The translations under genes were made by a program, and so were the position numbers. The notes under the pieces were generated by a model that had not been told where the DNA came from, made no database searches, and saw only the letters and a list, made by a program, of their open reading frames with translations. A DNA stretch of 7,263 bases, taken from Rhodocyclaceae bacterium. Lineage in GTDB: Bacteria > Pseudomonadota > Gammaproteobacteria > Burkholderiales > Rhodocyclaceae. The stretch is from positions 1 to 7,263 of the forward strand of contig JALRGK010000035.1 in NCBI GenBank assembly GCA_023253415.1, in the 5' to 3' direction. Below, piece after piece: positions 1 to 6,949 of this stretch. The stretch's first letter is position 1; every line of letters starts with the position of its first letter.

Positions 1-18
1 TAATCCCTTTTTAACTTC

Positions 19-48
19 TTGACCCTTTGATTTGCAGTGCAATATAAT
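19..48 (+). promoter_or_regulatory. Sigma70-type promoter for the aceE-aceF-lpdA operon
   Basis: A TTGACC hexamer at 19-24 (five of six matches to the -35 consensus) is followed after 18 bases by a perfect TATAAT at 43-48. Transcription would start near 55, leaving a leader of about 130 bases before aceE. The surrounding DNA is very AT-rich (about 30% GC over 1-120), so chance hexamers are more likely here than elsewhere, but the match and spacing are good. I see no clear copy of the enterobacterial PdhR operator (ATTGGT-N3-ACCAAT) nearby. Confidence 0.6.
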
Positions 49-88
49 TTCATATAGTGAGAAATATTCCCATTATGTGGAAAATTTC

Positions 89-117
89 TTGTATACACCG
101 ATTTACCTTCCTAGAAT
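89..117 (+). promoter_or_regulatory. Possible second promoter upstream of aceE
   Basis: TTGTAT at 89-94 and TAGAAT at 112-117 are separated by 17 bases. The -10 box matches five of six consensus positions but the -35 only three of six. An overlapping alternative is TTTACC (102-107) with TATAGA (124-129) at 16 bases. Either would give a short leader to aceE. Both lie in AT-rich DNA and may be chance matches. Confidence 0.25.
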
Positions 118-184
118 GTTGTCTATAGAGTGAATGTCGTACGGGCATAAGGCCAACAATTGAAATAACTATTGGAGACAAGTT

Positions 185-2869
185 ATGGCAGCGGTTCCAG
201 AACAATTTCTAGGTAAACAGAATCAACAGGATGCCGATCCTGTTGAAACACAAGAGTGGTTGCAAGCCTTGGATGGCGTCATTCATAACGAAGGACCTCA
301 GCGCGCTGCCTACTTAATTGATCAGCAGATTTCTCATGCGCGAGTCAATGGCGTAGTGCAACCATTTCATGCGGAGACGCCGTACATCAATACGATACCT
401 GTAGAAAATCAGGCTCGCTTACCTGGTGATCAAAATATCGAACACCGCATTCGTTCATACACTCGTTGGAATGCGATGGCAATGGTATTGCGAGCCAATA
501 AAGATACCAATGTGGGCGGCCATATTTCTTCATTTCAATCTGCTGCCACTTTGTACGATGTAGGTTACAACCATTTTTGGCATGCTCCTTCGGCAGAGCA
601 TGGCGGTGATCTCATTTTTGTTCAAGGCCATTCTGCGCCAGGTGTTTATGCTCGTGCATATATGTTGGGTCGCTTGACCGATGACCAGCTTAATAATTTC
701 CGCCAAGAGGTTGGTGGCAAGGGCATTTCAAGCTATCCACACCCATGGCTAATGCCAGATTTCTGGCAGTTCCCAACAGTATCGATGGGTCTTGGCCCTA
801 TCATGGCCATTTATCAAGCGCGCTTTATGAAGTACTTAAGAGATCGCGGCTTCATTCAGGAACAAGGCCGTAAGGTTTGGGCGTTTTTGGGTGATGGAGA
901 AACCGATGAGCCAGAATCTCTTGGTGCAATTGGAATGGCTGGTCGCGAAAAATTAGACAACCTGATTTTTGTTATTAATTGCAATTTGCAACGCCTTGAC
1001 GGACCAGTAAGGGGTAACGGCAAAATTATTCAAGAGCTAGAAAGTGAGTTCCGTGGTTCTGGCTGGAATGTCATCAAGGTGGTTTGGGGTGGCCATTGGG
1101 ACGCTTTATTTGCTCGTGATAAAAAGGGCATCTTGATGCAACGCCTTGGTGAGATTGTGGATGGTCAATACCAAACCATGAAGGCCAAGAATGGCGCTTA
1201 TGTGCGTGAAACCGTCTTCAATACTCCTGAGCTCAAAGCATTGGTGGCGGATTGGAGCGATGATGAGATTTGGCAATTAAATCGTGGCGGTCATGATCCT
1301 CACAAGGTGTATGCAGCATTTCATGCGGCTGTAAACCATAAAGATCAGCCGACAGTGATATTGGCTCACACTATTAAGGGCTACGGTATGGGTGGCTCTG
1401 GTGAAGCAATGAATATTGCGCACCAAGCCAAGAAAATGAACGACGATGATGTTCGTCGCTTTAGAGATCGCTTTGAGATTCCAGTAAAAGACGAGCAGCT
1501 AGCAGAAATGCCATTGGTGAAATTTGCGGAGGGCAGTCCAGAGCTTGAGTATATGAAAGCGCGACGTCAAGAATTGGGTGGTTACTTACCGCAACGTCGC
1601 ACTAAAGCAGAGAGCTTGCCTGTGCCCTCCTTGGATGCATTTGCACCATTGCTTGAGGCAACAACCGAAGGGCGTGAGATCTCCACAACGATGGCATTTG
1701 TTCGCATGCTCAACACCATTGTGCGCGATAAAACCATCGGCAAGCGGGTCGTTCCGATCGTGCCCGATGAGTCTCGCACCTTTGGTATGGAAGGCATGTT
1801 CCGTGCCGTGGGTATCTGGAACCAGCAAGGTCAGAACTATGTACCGGAAGATCATGACCAGCTGATGTTCTACAAAGAAAGTAAGGATGGTCAGGTTCTT
1901 CAGGAAGGCATCAACGAAGCGGGTGCTATGAGTGATTGGATCGCTGCTGCTACCTCATATTCGGTACATGGCGTGCAAACGATCCCTTTCTACATCTGTT
2001 ACTCCATGTTCGGCCTCCAGCGGACACTCGATTTGTGCTGGGCAGCGGGTGACCAGCGTGCTCGTGGATTCCTGATTGGTGGTACAGCCGGCAGAACCAC
2101 GCTCAACGGTGAGGGCCTCCAGCACGAAGACGGCCATAGTCTGCTCCTGGCGAACATGATCCCGAACTGCGTCTCCTACGACCCAACGTTCCAGTATGAG
2201 GTTGCTGTCGTTGTTCAGGATGGGATGCGCCGTATGCACGTCGATCAGGAGGACGTCTTCTATTACCTGACCGTGATGAACGAGAACTACGAGCACCCAG
2301 AGATGCCGGCCGGTGCTGCTCCCGATATCATCAAAGGCATGTACGCCTTCCGCAAGGGTGCCGCTGGGAACGCGCCTCGTGTCCAGCTGTTGGGTTCAGG
2401 CACTATCTTCCGCGAAGTGATTGCTGCCGCTGATTTGCTGCGTAATGACTGGGGCGTGGAATCCGATCTGTGGGGGTGCCCGAGTTTCAACGAGCTGGCG
2501 CGTGATGGTGAAGATGTGACACGCTGGAACATGTTGCATCCAACAGAACCACAACGCATGTCGCATGTGGAATCGAAACTGGGCGGCACCAACGGCCCGG
2601 TGGTCGCAGCTACGGATTACATCAAGCTCTATGCCGAGCAGATCCGTCCGTTCATCAAAAAAACCTTTATCGCCCTCGGCACCAATGGTTTCGGTCGTTC
2701 CGATACCCGCGAACATCTGCGCAACTTCTTCGAGGTCGATCGTCACTGGGTTACCGTGGCTGCCCTCAAAGCATTGGCCGATGATGGCGCTATTGGTCGC
2801 GACAAGGTCGCTGCTGCCATTAACAAGTATCAGCTCGATCCGAACAAACCTAACCCGATGACGGTTTAA
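185..2869 (+). CDS. aceE: Pyruvate dehydrogenase E1 component, homodimeric type (AceE)
   Basis: AceE is the thiamine diphosphate (ThDP) dependent E1 of the cytosolic pyruvate dehydrogenase complex. It decarboxylates pyruvate and reductively acetylates the lipoyl groups of E2. The 894 residues fit the single-chain E1 family (E. coli about 887). The ThDP/Mg motif is GDGETDEPE (236-244) running to NCN (265-267). The flexible active-site loop has GYGMGG (399-404) and IAHQ with H413, the likely counterpart of E. coli H407. The conserved C-terminal half has PDESRTFGMEG (527-537), QEGINE with E578 as the probable cofactor glutamate, and GLQHEDGHS (644-652) with H647 matching E. coli H640. The ATG at 185 follows GGAG (174-177) by seven bases. 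aceF starts 13 bases after the stop. The coding sequence has a sharp composition change near codon 500-530: before it, isoleucine is mostly ATT (19 ATT, 5 ATC, 2 ATA) and TTA leucine is common; after it, isoleucine is mostly ATC (15 ATC, 5 ATT) and no TTA occurs. Reading frame and family motifs are intact across the change. Confidence 0.98.
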   Translation: MAAVPEQFLGKQNQQDADPVETQEWLQALDGVIHNEGPQRAAYLIDQQISHARVNGVVQPFHAETPYINTIPVENQARLPGDQNIEHRIRSYTRWNAMAMVLRANKDTNVGGHISSFQSAATLYDVGYNHFWHAPSAEHGGDLIFVQGHSAPGVYARAYMLGRLTDDQLNNFRQEVGGKGISSYPHPWLMPDFWQFPTVSMGLGPIMAIYQARFMKYLRDRGFIQEQGRKVWAFLGDGETDEPESLGAIGMAGREKLDNLIFVINCNLQRLDGPVRGNGKIIQELESEFRGSGWNVIKVVWGGHWDALFARDKKGILMQRLGEIVDGQYQTMKAKNGAYVRETVFNTPELKALVADWSDDEIWQLNRGGHDPHKVYAAFHAAVNHKDQPTVILAHTIKGYGMGGSGEAMNIAHQAKKMNDDDVRRFRDRFEIPVKDEQLAEMPLVKFAEGSPELEYMKARRQELGGYLPQRRTKAESLPVPSLDAFAPLLEATTEGREISTTMAFVRMLNTIVRDKTIGKRVVPIVPDESRTFGMEGMFRAVGIWNQQGQNYVPEDHDQLMFYKESKDGQVLQEGINEAGAMSDWIAAATSYSVHGVQTIPFYICYSMFGLQRTLDLCWAAGDQRARGFLIGGTAGRTTLNGEGLQHEDGHSLLLANMIPNCVSYDPTFQYEVAVVVQDGMRRMHVDQEDVFYYLTVMNENYEHPEMPAGAAPDIIKGMYAFRKGAAGNAPRVQLLGSGTIFREVIAAADLLRNDWGVESDLWGCPSFNELARDGEDVTRWNMLHPTEPQRMSHVESKLGGTNGPVVAATDYIKLYAEQIRPFIKKTFIALGTNGFGRSDTREHLRNFFEVDRHWVTVAALKALADDGAIGRDKVAAAINKYQLDPNKPNPMTV

Positions 2870-2882
2870 GCGAGACACCAAC

Positions 2883-4541
2883 ATGAGCCAACTGATTGAT
2901 ATTAAAGTTCCGGACATTGGCGACTTCACCGATGTCCCCGTCATTGAAGTGTTTGTTAAGCCCGGCGACATCATCAAGGTCGATGATGCACTCGTAACGC
3001 TGGAGTCCGACAAAGCCACCATGGACGTTCCCGCTTCTGCTGCCGGCATGGTGAAAGAAGTGTTGGTCAAACTCGGCGACAAGATTGGTGAAGGCACCGT
3101 TGTCGTGCGTATCGAAGCCACAGATTCAGGCACAGCCACGCCGGCTGGTCCGCCAGCAGCGGCACCCGCTCCGTCGCCCGCATCGGCCCCGGCACCCACC
3201 GCACCCGCGGTGGCTGGTGGCCTAGTTGACGTCAAGGTGCCCGACATCGGCGACTTCTCGGAAGTTCCCGTGATTGAGGTTTTCGTAAAACCGGGCGATG
3301 TCGTCAAAGTGGACGACGCGCTGGTGACGCTCGAATCTGACAAGGCGACAATGGACGTGCCGTCCTCTGCCGCCGGCACGGTAAAAGAAGTCCTGGTTAA
3401 ACTCGGCGATAAGGTCGGTGAAGGCTCGGTCATTGTGCGACTGGAAAGTGGTGCTGGATCAGCAAGCGCGGGAGTCCCAGTAGCAACTGCACCCGCCCCG
3501 GCGCAGACCGCCATCCCCGCCGCAACGGCTTCTGCACCGGTTTCACTGGCTGTTGCGGCGGCTGCACCAACGAGCTCTGACACAGCCAGCCTTCCAAGCC
3601 TTCCGCTTGGCAGCGTAATCCATGCCAGCCCGGGTATCCGTGCTTACGCCCGCGAGCTGGGGGTTGATCTGACCCAGGTAAAGCCAAGTGGCCCCAAAAA
3701 CCGTATTCTTCGTGAAGACATCACGGGTTTTGTCAAAGACGCCATGAGCACTGGCATCGTTCCGGGCAGAACCCCTGCCAGCACTGGAGGTGGAAACGGT
3801 GGCGGTCTGGATCTACTGCCGTGGCCCAAAGTCGACTTTGCCAAATTTGGTCCGATCGACGTGCAGCCGCTCTCGCGCATCAAGAAAATTTCCGGACAGA
3901 ATCTCTCACGTAACTGGGCGATGATTCCAGCCGTGACCTATCACGAAGATGCGGATATCACCGACCTGGAAGCTTTCCGTGTTCAGCTAAACAAGGAGAG
4001 TGAAAAGAGCGGCGAGACCAAGCTGACCATGCTAGCTTTCCTGATTAAAGCCTGCGTCAAGGCGCTCCAGAAGTATCCGGAGTTCAATGCCTCTCTGGAC
4101 GGTGACAACCTGGTGCTGAAGCAATATTTCAACATCGCCTTCGCCGCCGACACGCCAAACGGCCTGGTCGTTCCCGTGATCAAAAATGCCGATAAAAAAT
4201 CGGTCTTCGACATCGCCAAAGAATCCGGCGACCTGGCGAAGCAAGCGCGTGACGGCAAGCTGAAGCCTGCCGACATGCAAGGGGCTTGTTTCACCATCTC
4301 ATCGCTCGGCGGTATCGGCGGCACTTACTTCGCACCGATCGTCAACGCACCGGAAGTAGCCATTCTCGGCGTGAACAAGAGCGCCATGAAGCCAGTCTGG
4401 GATGGCAAGCAATTCGTACCTCGCCTGACCCTGCCGCTGTCGCTCACCGCAGACCATCGTGTCATTGATGGCGCACTGGCTACCCGCTTTAACGTCTATC
4501 TGGCTCAGTTGCTGGCAGACTTCCGCCGCGTTGCGCTGTAA
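2883..4541 (+). CDS. aceF: Pyruvate dehydrogenase E2, dihydrolipoamide acetyltransferase with two lipoyl domains (AceF/PdhB)
   Basis: This is the core enzyme of the pyruvate dehydrogenase complex; it transfers acetyl from lipoyl-lysine to CoA. Of its 552 residues, lipoyl domain 1 spans about 2-77 (ESDKATMDV, lipoylated K44) and lipoyl domain 2 about 114-188 (same motif, K154). Ala/Pro-rich swinging linkers occupy about 82-112 and 190-245. The peripheral subunit-binding domain that docks E1/E3 is at about 247-284 (SPGIRAYARELGVDL, then PSGPKNRILREDI). A glycine-rich hinge (TGGGNGGG, 301-308) leads to the acetyltransferase domain at about 325-552. It ends with the catalytic motif ADHRVIDGA, where H525 and D529 are the expected active-site residues. 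Two lipoyl domains is fewer than E. coli (three), but the complex gains another on the E3 encoded next. The ATG at 2883 follows aceE by 13 bases with only a weak GAGA-type Shine-Dalgarno, so translation may be coupled to aceE. GC content is high (63% in a sampled line), unlike the 5' half of aceE. Confidence 0.98.
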   Translation: MSQLIDIKVPDIGDFTDVPVIEVFVKPGDIIKVDDALVTLESDKATMDVPASAAGMVKEVLVKLGDKIGEGTVVVRIEATDSGTATPAGPPAAAPAPSPASAPAPTAPAVAGGLVDVKVPDIGDFSEVPVIEVFVKPGDVVKVDDALVTLESDKATMDVPSSAAGTVKEVLVKLGDKVGEGSVIVRLESGAGSASAGVPVATAPAPAQTAIPAATASAPVSLAVAAAAPTSSDTASLPSLPLGSVIHASPGIRAYARELGVDLTQVKPSGPKNRILREDITGFVKDAMSTGIVPGRTPASTGGGNGGGLDLLPWPKVDFAKFGPIDVQPLSRIKKISGQNLSRNWAMIPAVTYHEDADITDLEAFRVQLNKESEKSGETKLTMLAFLIKACVKALQKYPEFNASLDGDNLVLKQYFNIAFAADTPNGLVVPVIKNADKKSVFDIAKESGDLAKQARDGKLKPADMQGACFTISSLGGIGGTYFAPIVNAPEVAILGVNKSAMKPVWDGKQFVPRLTLPLSLTADHRVIDGALATRFNVYLAQLLADFRRVAL

Positions 4542-4545
4542 GGAG
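4541..4545 (+). promoter_or_regulatory. Ribosome binding site of lpdA overlapping the aceF stop
   Basis: AGGAG begins on the last base of the aceF TAA stop and lies eight bases before the lpdA ATG at 4554. Ribosomes ending aceF therefore pass directly over the lpdA start signal, which favours coupled, matched translation of E2 and E3. It also supports the start at 4554, which gives a complete lipoyl domain from the first residue. Confidence 0.8.
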
Positions 4546-4553
4546 ATTCCCGC

Positions 4554-6374
4554 ATGAGCCAACTCATTGAACTCAAGGTGCCGGACATTGGCGATTTTGC
4601 CGAAGTCCCGGTCATTGAAGTCTTCATCAAACCGGGTGATGTCATAAATGTTGACGATGCCCTCGTCACGCTGGAATCCGATAAAGCCACGATGGATGTC
4701 CCTGCCTCTTCGGCGGGCACCGTTAAGGAAGTCCTCGTGAAACTAGGCGATAAGATCGGCGAGGGCACCGTGGTCGCCCGTATCGAGGCAGCTGAAACTG
4801 CAGGTACCTCTGCCAATACGCCGGCTGCAAATACAGCCCCCACTCCGGCAACACCTACGCCACCTGCAGCAAGCGCGGCGCCGACTGCACCGGCCGCTCC
4901 AACGCCGGCCACCAGCTATAAAGGCCAAGTTGATGTGGACTGCGACATGCTGGTTCTCGGCGGTGGCCCCGGTGGCTACTCTGCAGCCTTCCGCGCCGCC
5001 GATCTGGGATTGAATACGGTCATCGTCGAACGCTATGGCACCTTGGGTGGCGTTTGCCTCAACGTCGGATGCATTCCCTCCAAGGCGCTCCTGCATATCG
5101 CAGGCGTTATGGAAGAAGTCACACACTTGCACGAACTAGGTATCGTTGAAATGGCGTCCGCCAAGGTCTCGGTTGAAAAGCTGCGCGAACACAAGATGAA
5201 GGTCGTCAGCAAACTCACCGGTGGTCTGGCGGGCATGGCTAAAAGCCGCAAAGTGCAACAGGTTCGTGGCCTCGGCCAATTTATCGATGCGCATCATATG
5301 AGCGTTGATGTCACCTCGGGTGATGGCCAGAAAACCACCGGAGAGAAGAAGATTGTGCGCTTCAAACAGGCCATCATCGCTGCTGGCTCACAGTCGATCA
5401 AACTACCATTTATGCCGGTAGATCCACGTGTCGTTGATTCAACGGGTGCTCTGGAACTTAAAGATATCCCCAAACGCATGTTGGTCGTTGGTGGTGGGAT
5501 TATTGGTCTGGAAATGGCCACGGTTTACGCCACACTGGGGACGCAAATTGATGTCGTCGAACTTGGCTCGGGTCTGATGCCGGGCGCCGATCGCGACCTG
5601 GTGAAGGTCTGGGAGAAGATGAACCTCTCACGCTTCAACCGCGTGATGCTCAACACTAAATGTATTGCCGCTAGAGTAGACAGCACGGGGATAGCCGTCC
5701 AGTTCGAAGGCGCAAATGGTGCTGAAACACCTGCTGCCGGTACCTATGACCGCGTGCTGGTGGCCGTAGGTCGTTCACCCAACGGCGGCAAACTGGCGGC
5801 AGACAAAGCTGGCGTCATTGTCGACGAACGAGGCTTCATCAAGGTCGATAATCAGATGCGCACCAACGTATCGCACATCTTCGCCATTGGCGATCTTGTT
5901 GGTCAACCGATGCTGGCTCATAAGGCCGTACATGAGGGGCATGTCGCTGCCGAAGTAGCTGCAGGCCACAAACGTGTCTTTGATCCACTGCAGATTCCCT
6001 CGGTTGCCTACACCGACCCCGAAGTTGCTTGGGCAGGCCTGACCGAAGAGCAATGCAAAGCCAGTGGCCGCAAGTTCACTAAAGCCATGTTCCCTTGGGC
6101 CGCTTCTGGCCGTGCCATTGCCAACGGTCGAGATGAAGGCTTCACCAAGCTGCTCTTTGACGCCGAGACACACCGGATCATCGGTGGCGGCATTGTGGGT
6201 ACGCATGCGGGTGATCTGATCGGCGAAGTCTGTCTGGCGATCGAGATGGGCTGTGATGCTGCAGATATGGGGCACACCATTCACCCACATCCAACACTCT
6301 GTGAATCGGTTGGTTTAGCCGCAGAAGTCGCTGAAGGCGCTTGTACAGACTTACCACCGCAGAAGAAAAAATAA
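4554..6374 (+). CDS. lpdA: Dihydrolipoamide dehydrogenase (E3) with N-terminal lipoyl domain (LpdA/PdhL)
   Basis: E3 is a cytosolic FAD flavoprotein that reoxidises dihydrolipoamide on E2 and reduces NAD+. The protein has 606 residues, about 130 more than a plain E3 (about 475), because of an added lipoyl domain at 2-77 (ESDKATMDV, K44) and an Ala/Pro/Thr-rich linker at about 80-122. The E3 body then shows the FAD Rossmann motif LGGGPGGYSAA (135-145), the redox disulfide in GGVCLNVGCIPSK (C168 and C173), the NAD-binding VVGGGIIGLE (311-320), and the second FAD motif IFAIGDLVGQPMLAHKA (442-458). The C-terminal HPHPTLCE supplies the catalytic His-Glu pair (H579, E584). The protein ends in a short lysine tail (KKK). 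Lipoyl-E3 fusions of this type are known from Neisseria (P64k) and Cupriavidus necator PdhL. It is the last gene of the operon and is followed 26 bases later by a strong terminator. All redox and cofactor residues are present. Confidence 0.98.
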   Translation: MSQLIELKVPDIGDFAEVPVIEVFIKPGDVINVDDALVTLESDKATMDVPASSAGTVKEVLVKLGDKIGEGTVVARIEAAETAGTSANTPAANTAPTPATPTPPAASAAPTAPAAPTPATSYKGQVDVDCDMLVLGGGPGGYSAAFRAADLGLNTVIVERYGTLGGVCLNVGCIPSKALLHIAGVMEEVTHLHELGIVEMASAKVSVEKLREHKMKVVSKLTGGLAGMAKSRKVQQVRGLGQFIDAHHMSVDVTSGDGQKTTGEKKIVRFKQAIIAAGSQSIKLPFMPVDPRVVDSTGALELKDIPKRMLVVGGGIIGLEMATVYATLGTQIDVVELGSGLMPGADRDLVKVWEKMNLSRFNRVMLNTKCIAARVDSTGIAVQFEGANGAETPAAGTYDRVLVAVGRSPNGGKLAADKAGVIVDERGFIKVDNQMRTNVSHIFAIGDLVGQPMLAHKAVHEGHVAAEVAAGHKRVFDPLQIPSVAYTDPEVAWAGLTEEQCKASGRKFTKAMFPWAASGRAIANGRDEGFTKLLFDAETHRIIGGGIVGTHAGDLIGEVCLAIEMGCDAADMGHTIHPHPTLCESVGLAAEVAEGACTDLPPQKKK

Positions 6375-6400
6375 GGCTCGTACTTTTCGTCACCACAAAC

Positions 6401-6431
6401 AAAAACCCCACGCCGAAACGTGGGGTTTTTT
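6401..6431. terminator. Bidirectional intrinsic terminator between lpdA and the histone-like gene
   Basis: A perfect 12-bp inverted repeat (AAAAACCCCACG at 6401-6412, CGTGGGGTTTTT at 6419-6430) closes a six-base loop CCGAAA. On the plus strand it ends in a run of seven T (6425-6431); on the minus strand the left arm gives a run of five T. It sits between two convergent genes whose stops are at 6374 and 6453 (minus), so one hairpin can end both transcripts. Confidence 0.92.
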
Positions 6432-6452
6432 ACGGCCATTGCTTTGAACCAA

Positions 6453-6728
6453 TTACTTCTTCTTAGCCACTTTCTTAACAGCCTTCTTGGCAGCCGGTTT
6501 CTTAGCAGCAACCTTCTTAGCGGCCGGCTTCTTAGCAGCAACCTTCTTAGCGGCCGGCTTCTTAGCAGCAACCTTCTTGGCGGCCGGCTTCTTAGCAGCA
6601 ACCTTCTTGGCGGCCGGCTTCTTAGCAGCAGCCTTCTTGGCGGCCGGCTTCTTAGCAGCGGCAGCCGGTTTTTTCGCGGCCAGTGTTTCGGCCAAAGTCA
6701 AAAACGACGAGGTTGTTTCTGTCGACAT
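6453..6728 (-). CDS. Histone H1-like, lysine/alanine/proline-rich nucleoid protein
   Basis: This 91-residue protein is almost entirely AAKKPAAKKV-type decapeptide repeats from about residue 20 to the lysine-rich end (KKVAKKK). A short Thr/Ser-rich lead (MSTETTSSFLTLAETLAA) carries its only two acidic residues. Such low-complexity basic proteins resemble eukaryotic H1 tails and are known in Burkholderiales (Bordetella BpH1/BpH2) and as the AlgP type; the family binds DNA nonspecifically and helps compact or regulate the nucleoid. The repeat is expected to be disordered, with no globular domain, signal peptide or membrane segment. I chose the ATG at 6728 over an in-frame one at 6764 because AAGGAGA (plus-strand 6736-6742) lies seven bases before it; the longer form would bury this site inside the coding region and lacks a good one of its own. 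The gene is convergent to lpdA and divergent from rpiA. The exact role in this organism is inferred from composition only. Confidence 0.88.
   Translation of the reverse strand: MSTETTSSFLTLAETLAAKKPAAAAKKPAAKKAAAKKPAAKKVAAKKPAAKKVAAKKPAAKKVAAKKPAAKKVAAKKPAAKKAVKKVAKKK
6481..6660. repeat. Six tandem 30-bp repeats inside the histone-like gene
   Basis: Six direct copies of a 30-bp unit lie end to end without gaps, starting at 6481, 6511, 6541, 6571, 6601 and 6631. Copies 2 and 3 are identical, copies 4 and 5 are identical, and these two pairs differ by one base (TTAG versus TTGG). The outer copies carry more changes: copy 1 differs from copy 2 at four positions, and copy 6 differs from copy 5 at its first and last bases. 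Each unit encodes one ten-residue AAKKPAAKK-plus-one repeat on the minus strand. Because 30 is a multiple of three, gain or loss of a unit keeps the frame. Confidence 0.95.
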
Positions 6729-6949
6729 CTTGGAGTCTCCTTCCAGGAACGGTTTGGTAAGCACAGTTTATACACTTCGTGAAGTGTGTAAAGATTTTTT
6801 TATGCCTTTTTTCAACAAATTGAAACAGGTGTCACATTTTTTGTGTGTCGTTATCAACCCATTTATATCGATGATGAATTTCGAACATCATCACAAACGA
6901 ATTAGAGCGGATAATACGCACTCATTCTTTCACTGTATTCGAGACAGAA
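6729..6949. promoter_or_regulatory. Divergent intergenic region between the histone-like gene and rpiA
   Basis: This 221-base non-coding stretch must hold the promoters of two divergent genes. Besides the dyad at 6772-6787 it contains TTTCAA-CAAA-TTGAAA (6810-6825) and GATGATG-N9-CATCATC (6870-6892), plus T runs of six to seven bases at 6795-6801, 6807-6812 and 6837-6842. For rpiA the best -10 candidates are GATAAT (6910-6915), which has no good -35, and TATATC (6864-6869) with TTGTGT (6841-6846) at 17 bases; neither is convincing. I see no gene in it. Confidence 0.5.
6765..6792 (-). promoter_or_regulatory. Likely promoter of the histone-like gene with a palindrome in its spacer
   Basis: Read on the minus strand, TTTACA (plus 6787-6792, five of six -35 matches) is followed after 16 bases by TAAACT (plus 6765-6770, four of six); a shifted TATAAA (plus 6767-6772) is an alternative -10. 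Transcription would start near 6757-6760, about 30 bases before the ATG at 6728. The spacer is filled by the dyad ACACTTC-GT-GAAGTGT (6772-6787), placed where a repressor could block polymerase. A-tracts at 6795-6801 and 6807-6812 fall where an UP element would sit. Confidence 0.5.

Noticed and set aside
153..175. CCAA/TTGG pairing that might hide the aceE ribosome binding site, as in a riboswitch
   Set aside because: Only four base pairs around a 15-base loop; too weak to be meaningful.
2396..3583. A 395-residue open frame on the minus strand across the end of aceE and start of aceF
   Set aside because: It is antisense to two clearly identified genes and its Ser/Thr/Ala-rich repeats mirror the lipoyl domains and Ala/Pro linkers of aceF. 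No ribosome site or family motif supports it.
4299..4912. Minus-strand open frames across the aceF-lpdA junction
   Set aside because: They are antisense to strongly supported coding sequence and show only reversed Ala/Pro linker composition.
6481..6660. Regular 30-bp repeats as a possible CRISPR array
   Set aside because: The units are directly adjacent with no spacers and encode a continuous in-frame protein repeat.
6729..6764. A 12-residue N-terminal extension of the histone-like protein starting at 6764
   Set aside because: A strong AAGGAGA lies within this extension, correctly spaced for the ATG at 6728, and the predicted transcription start is close to or downstream of 6764 on that strand.
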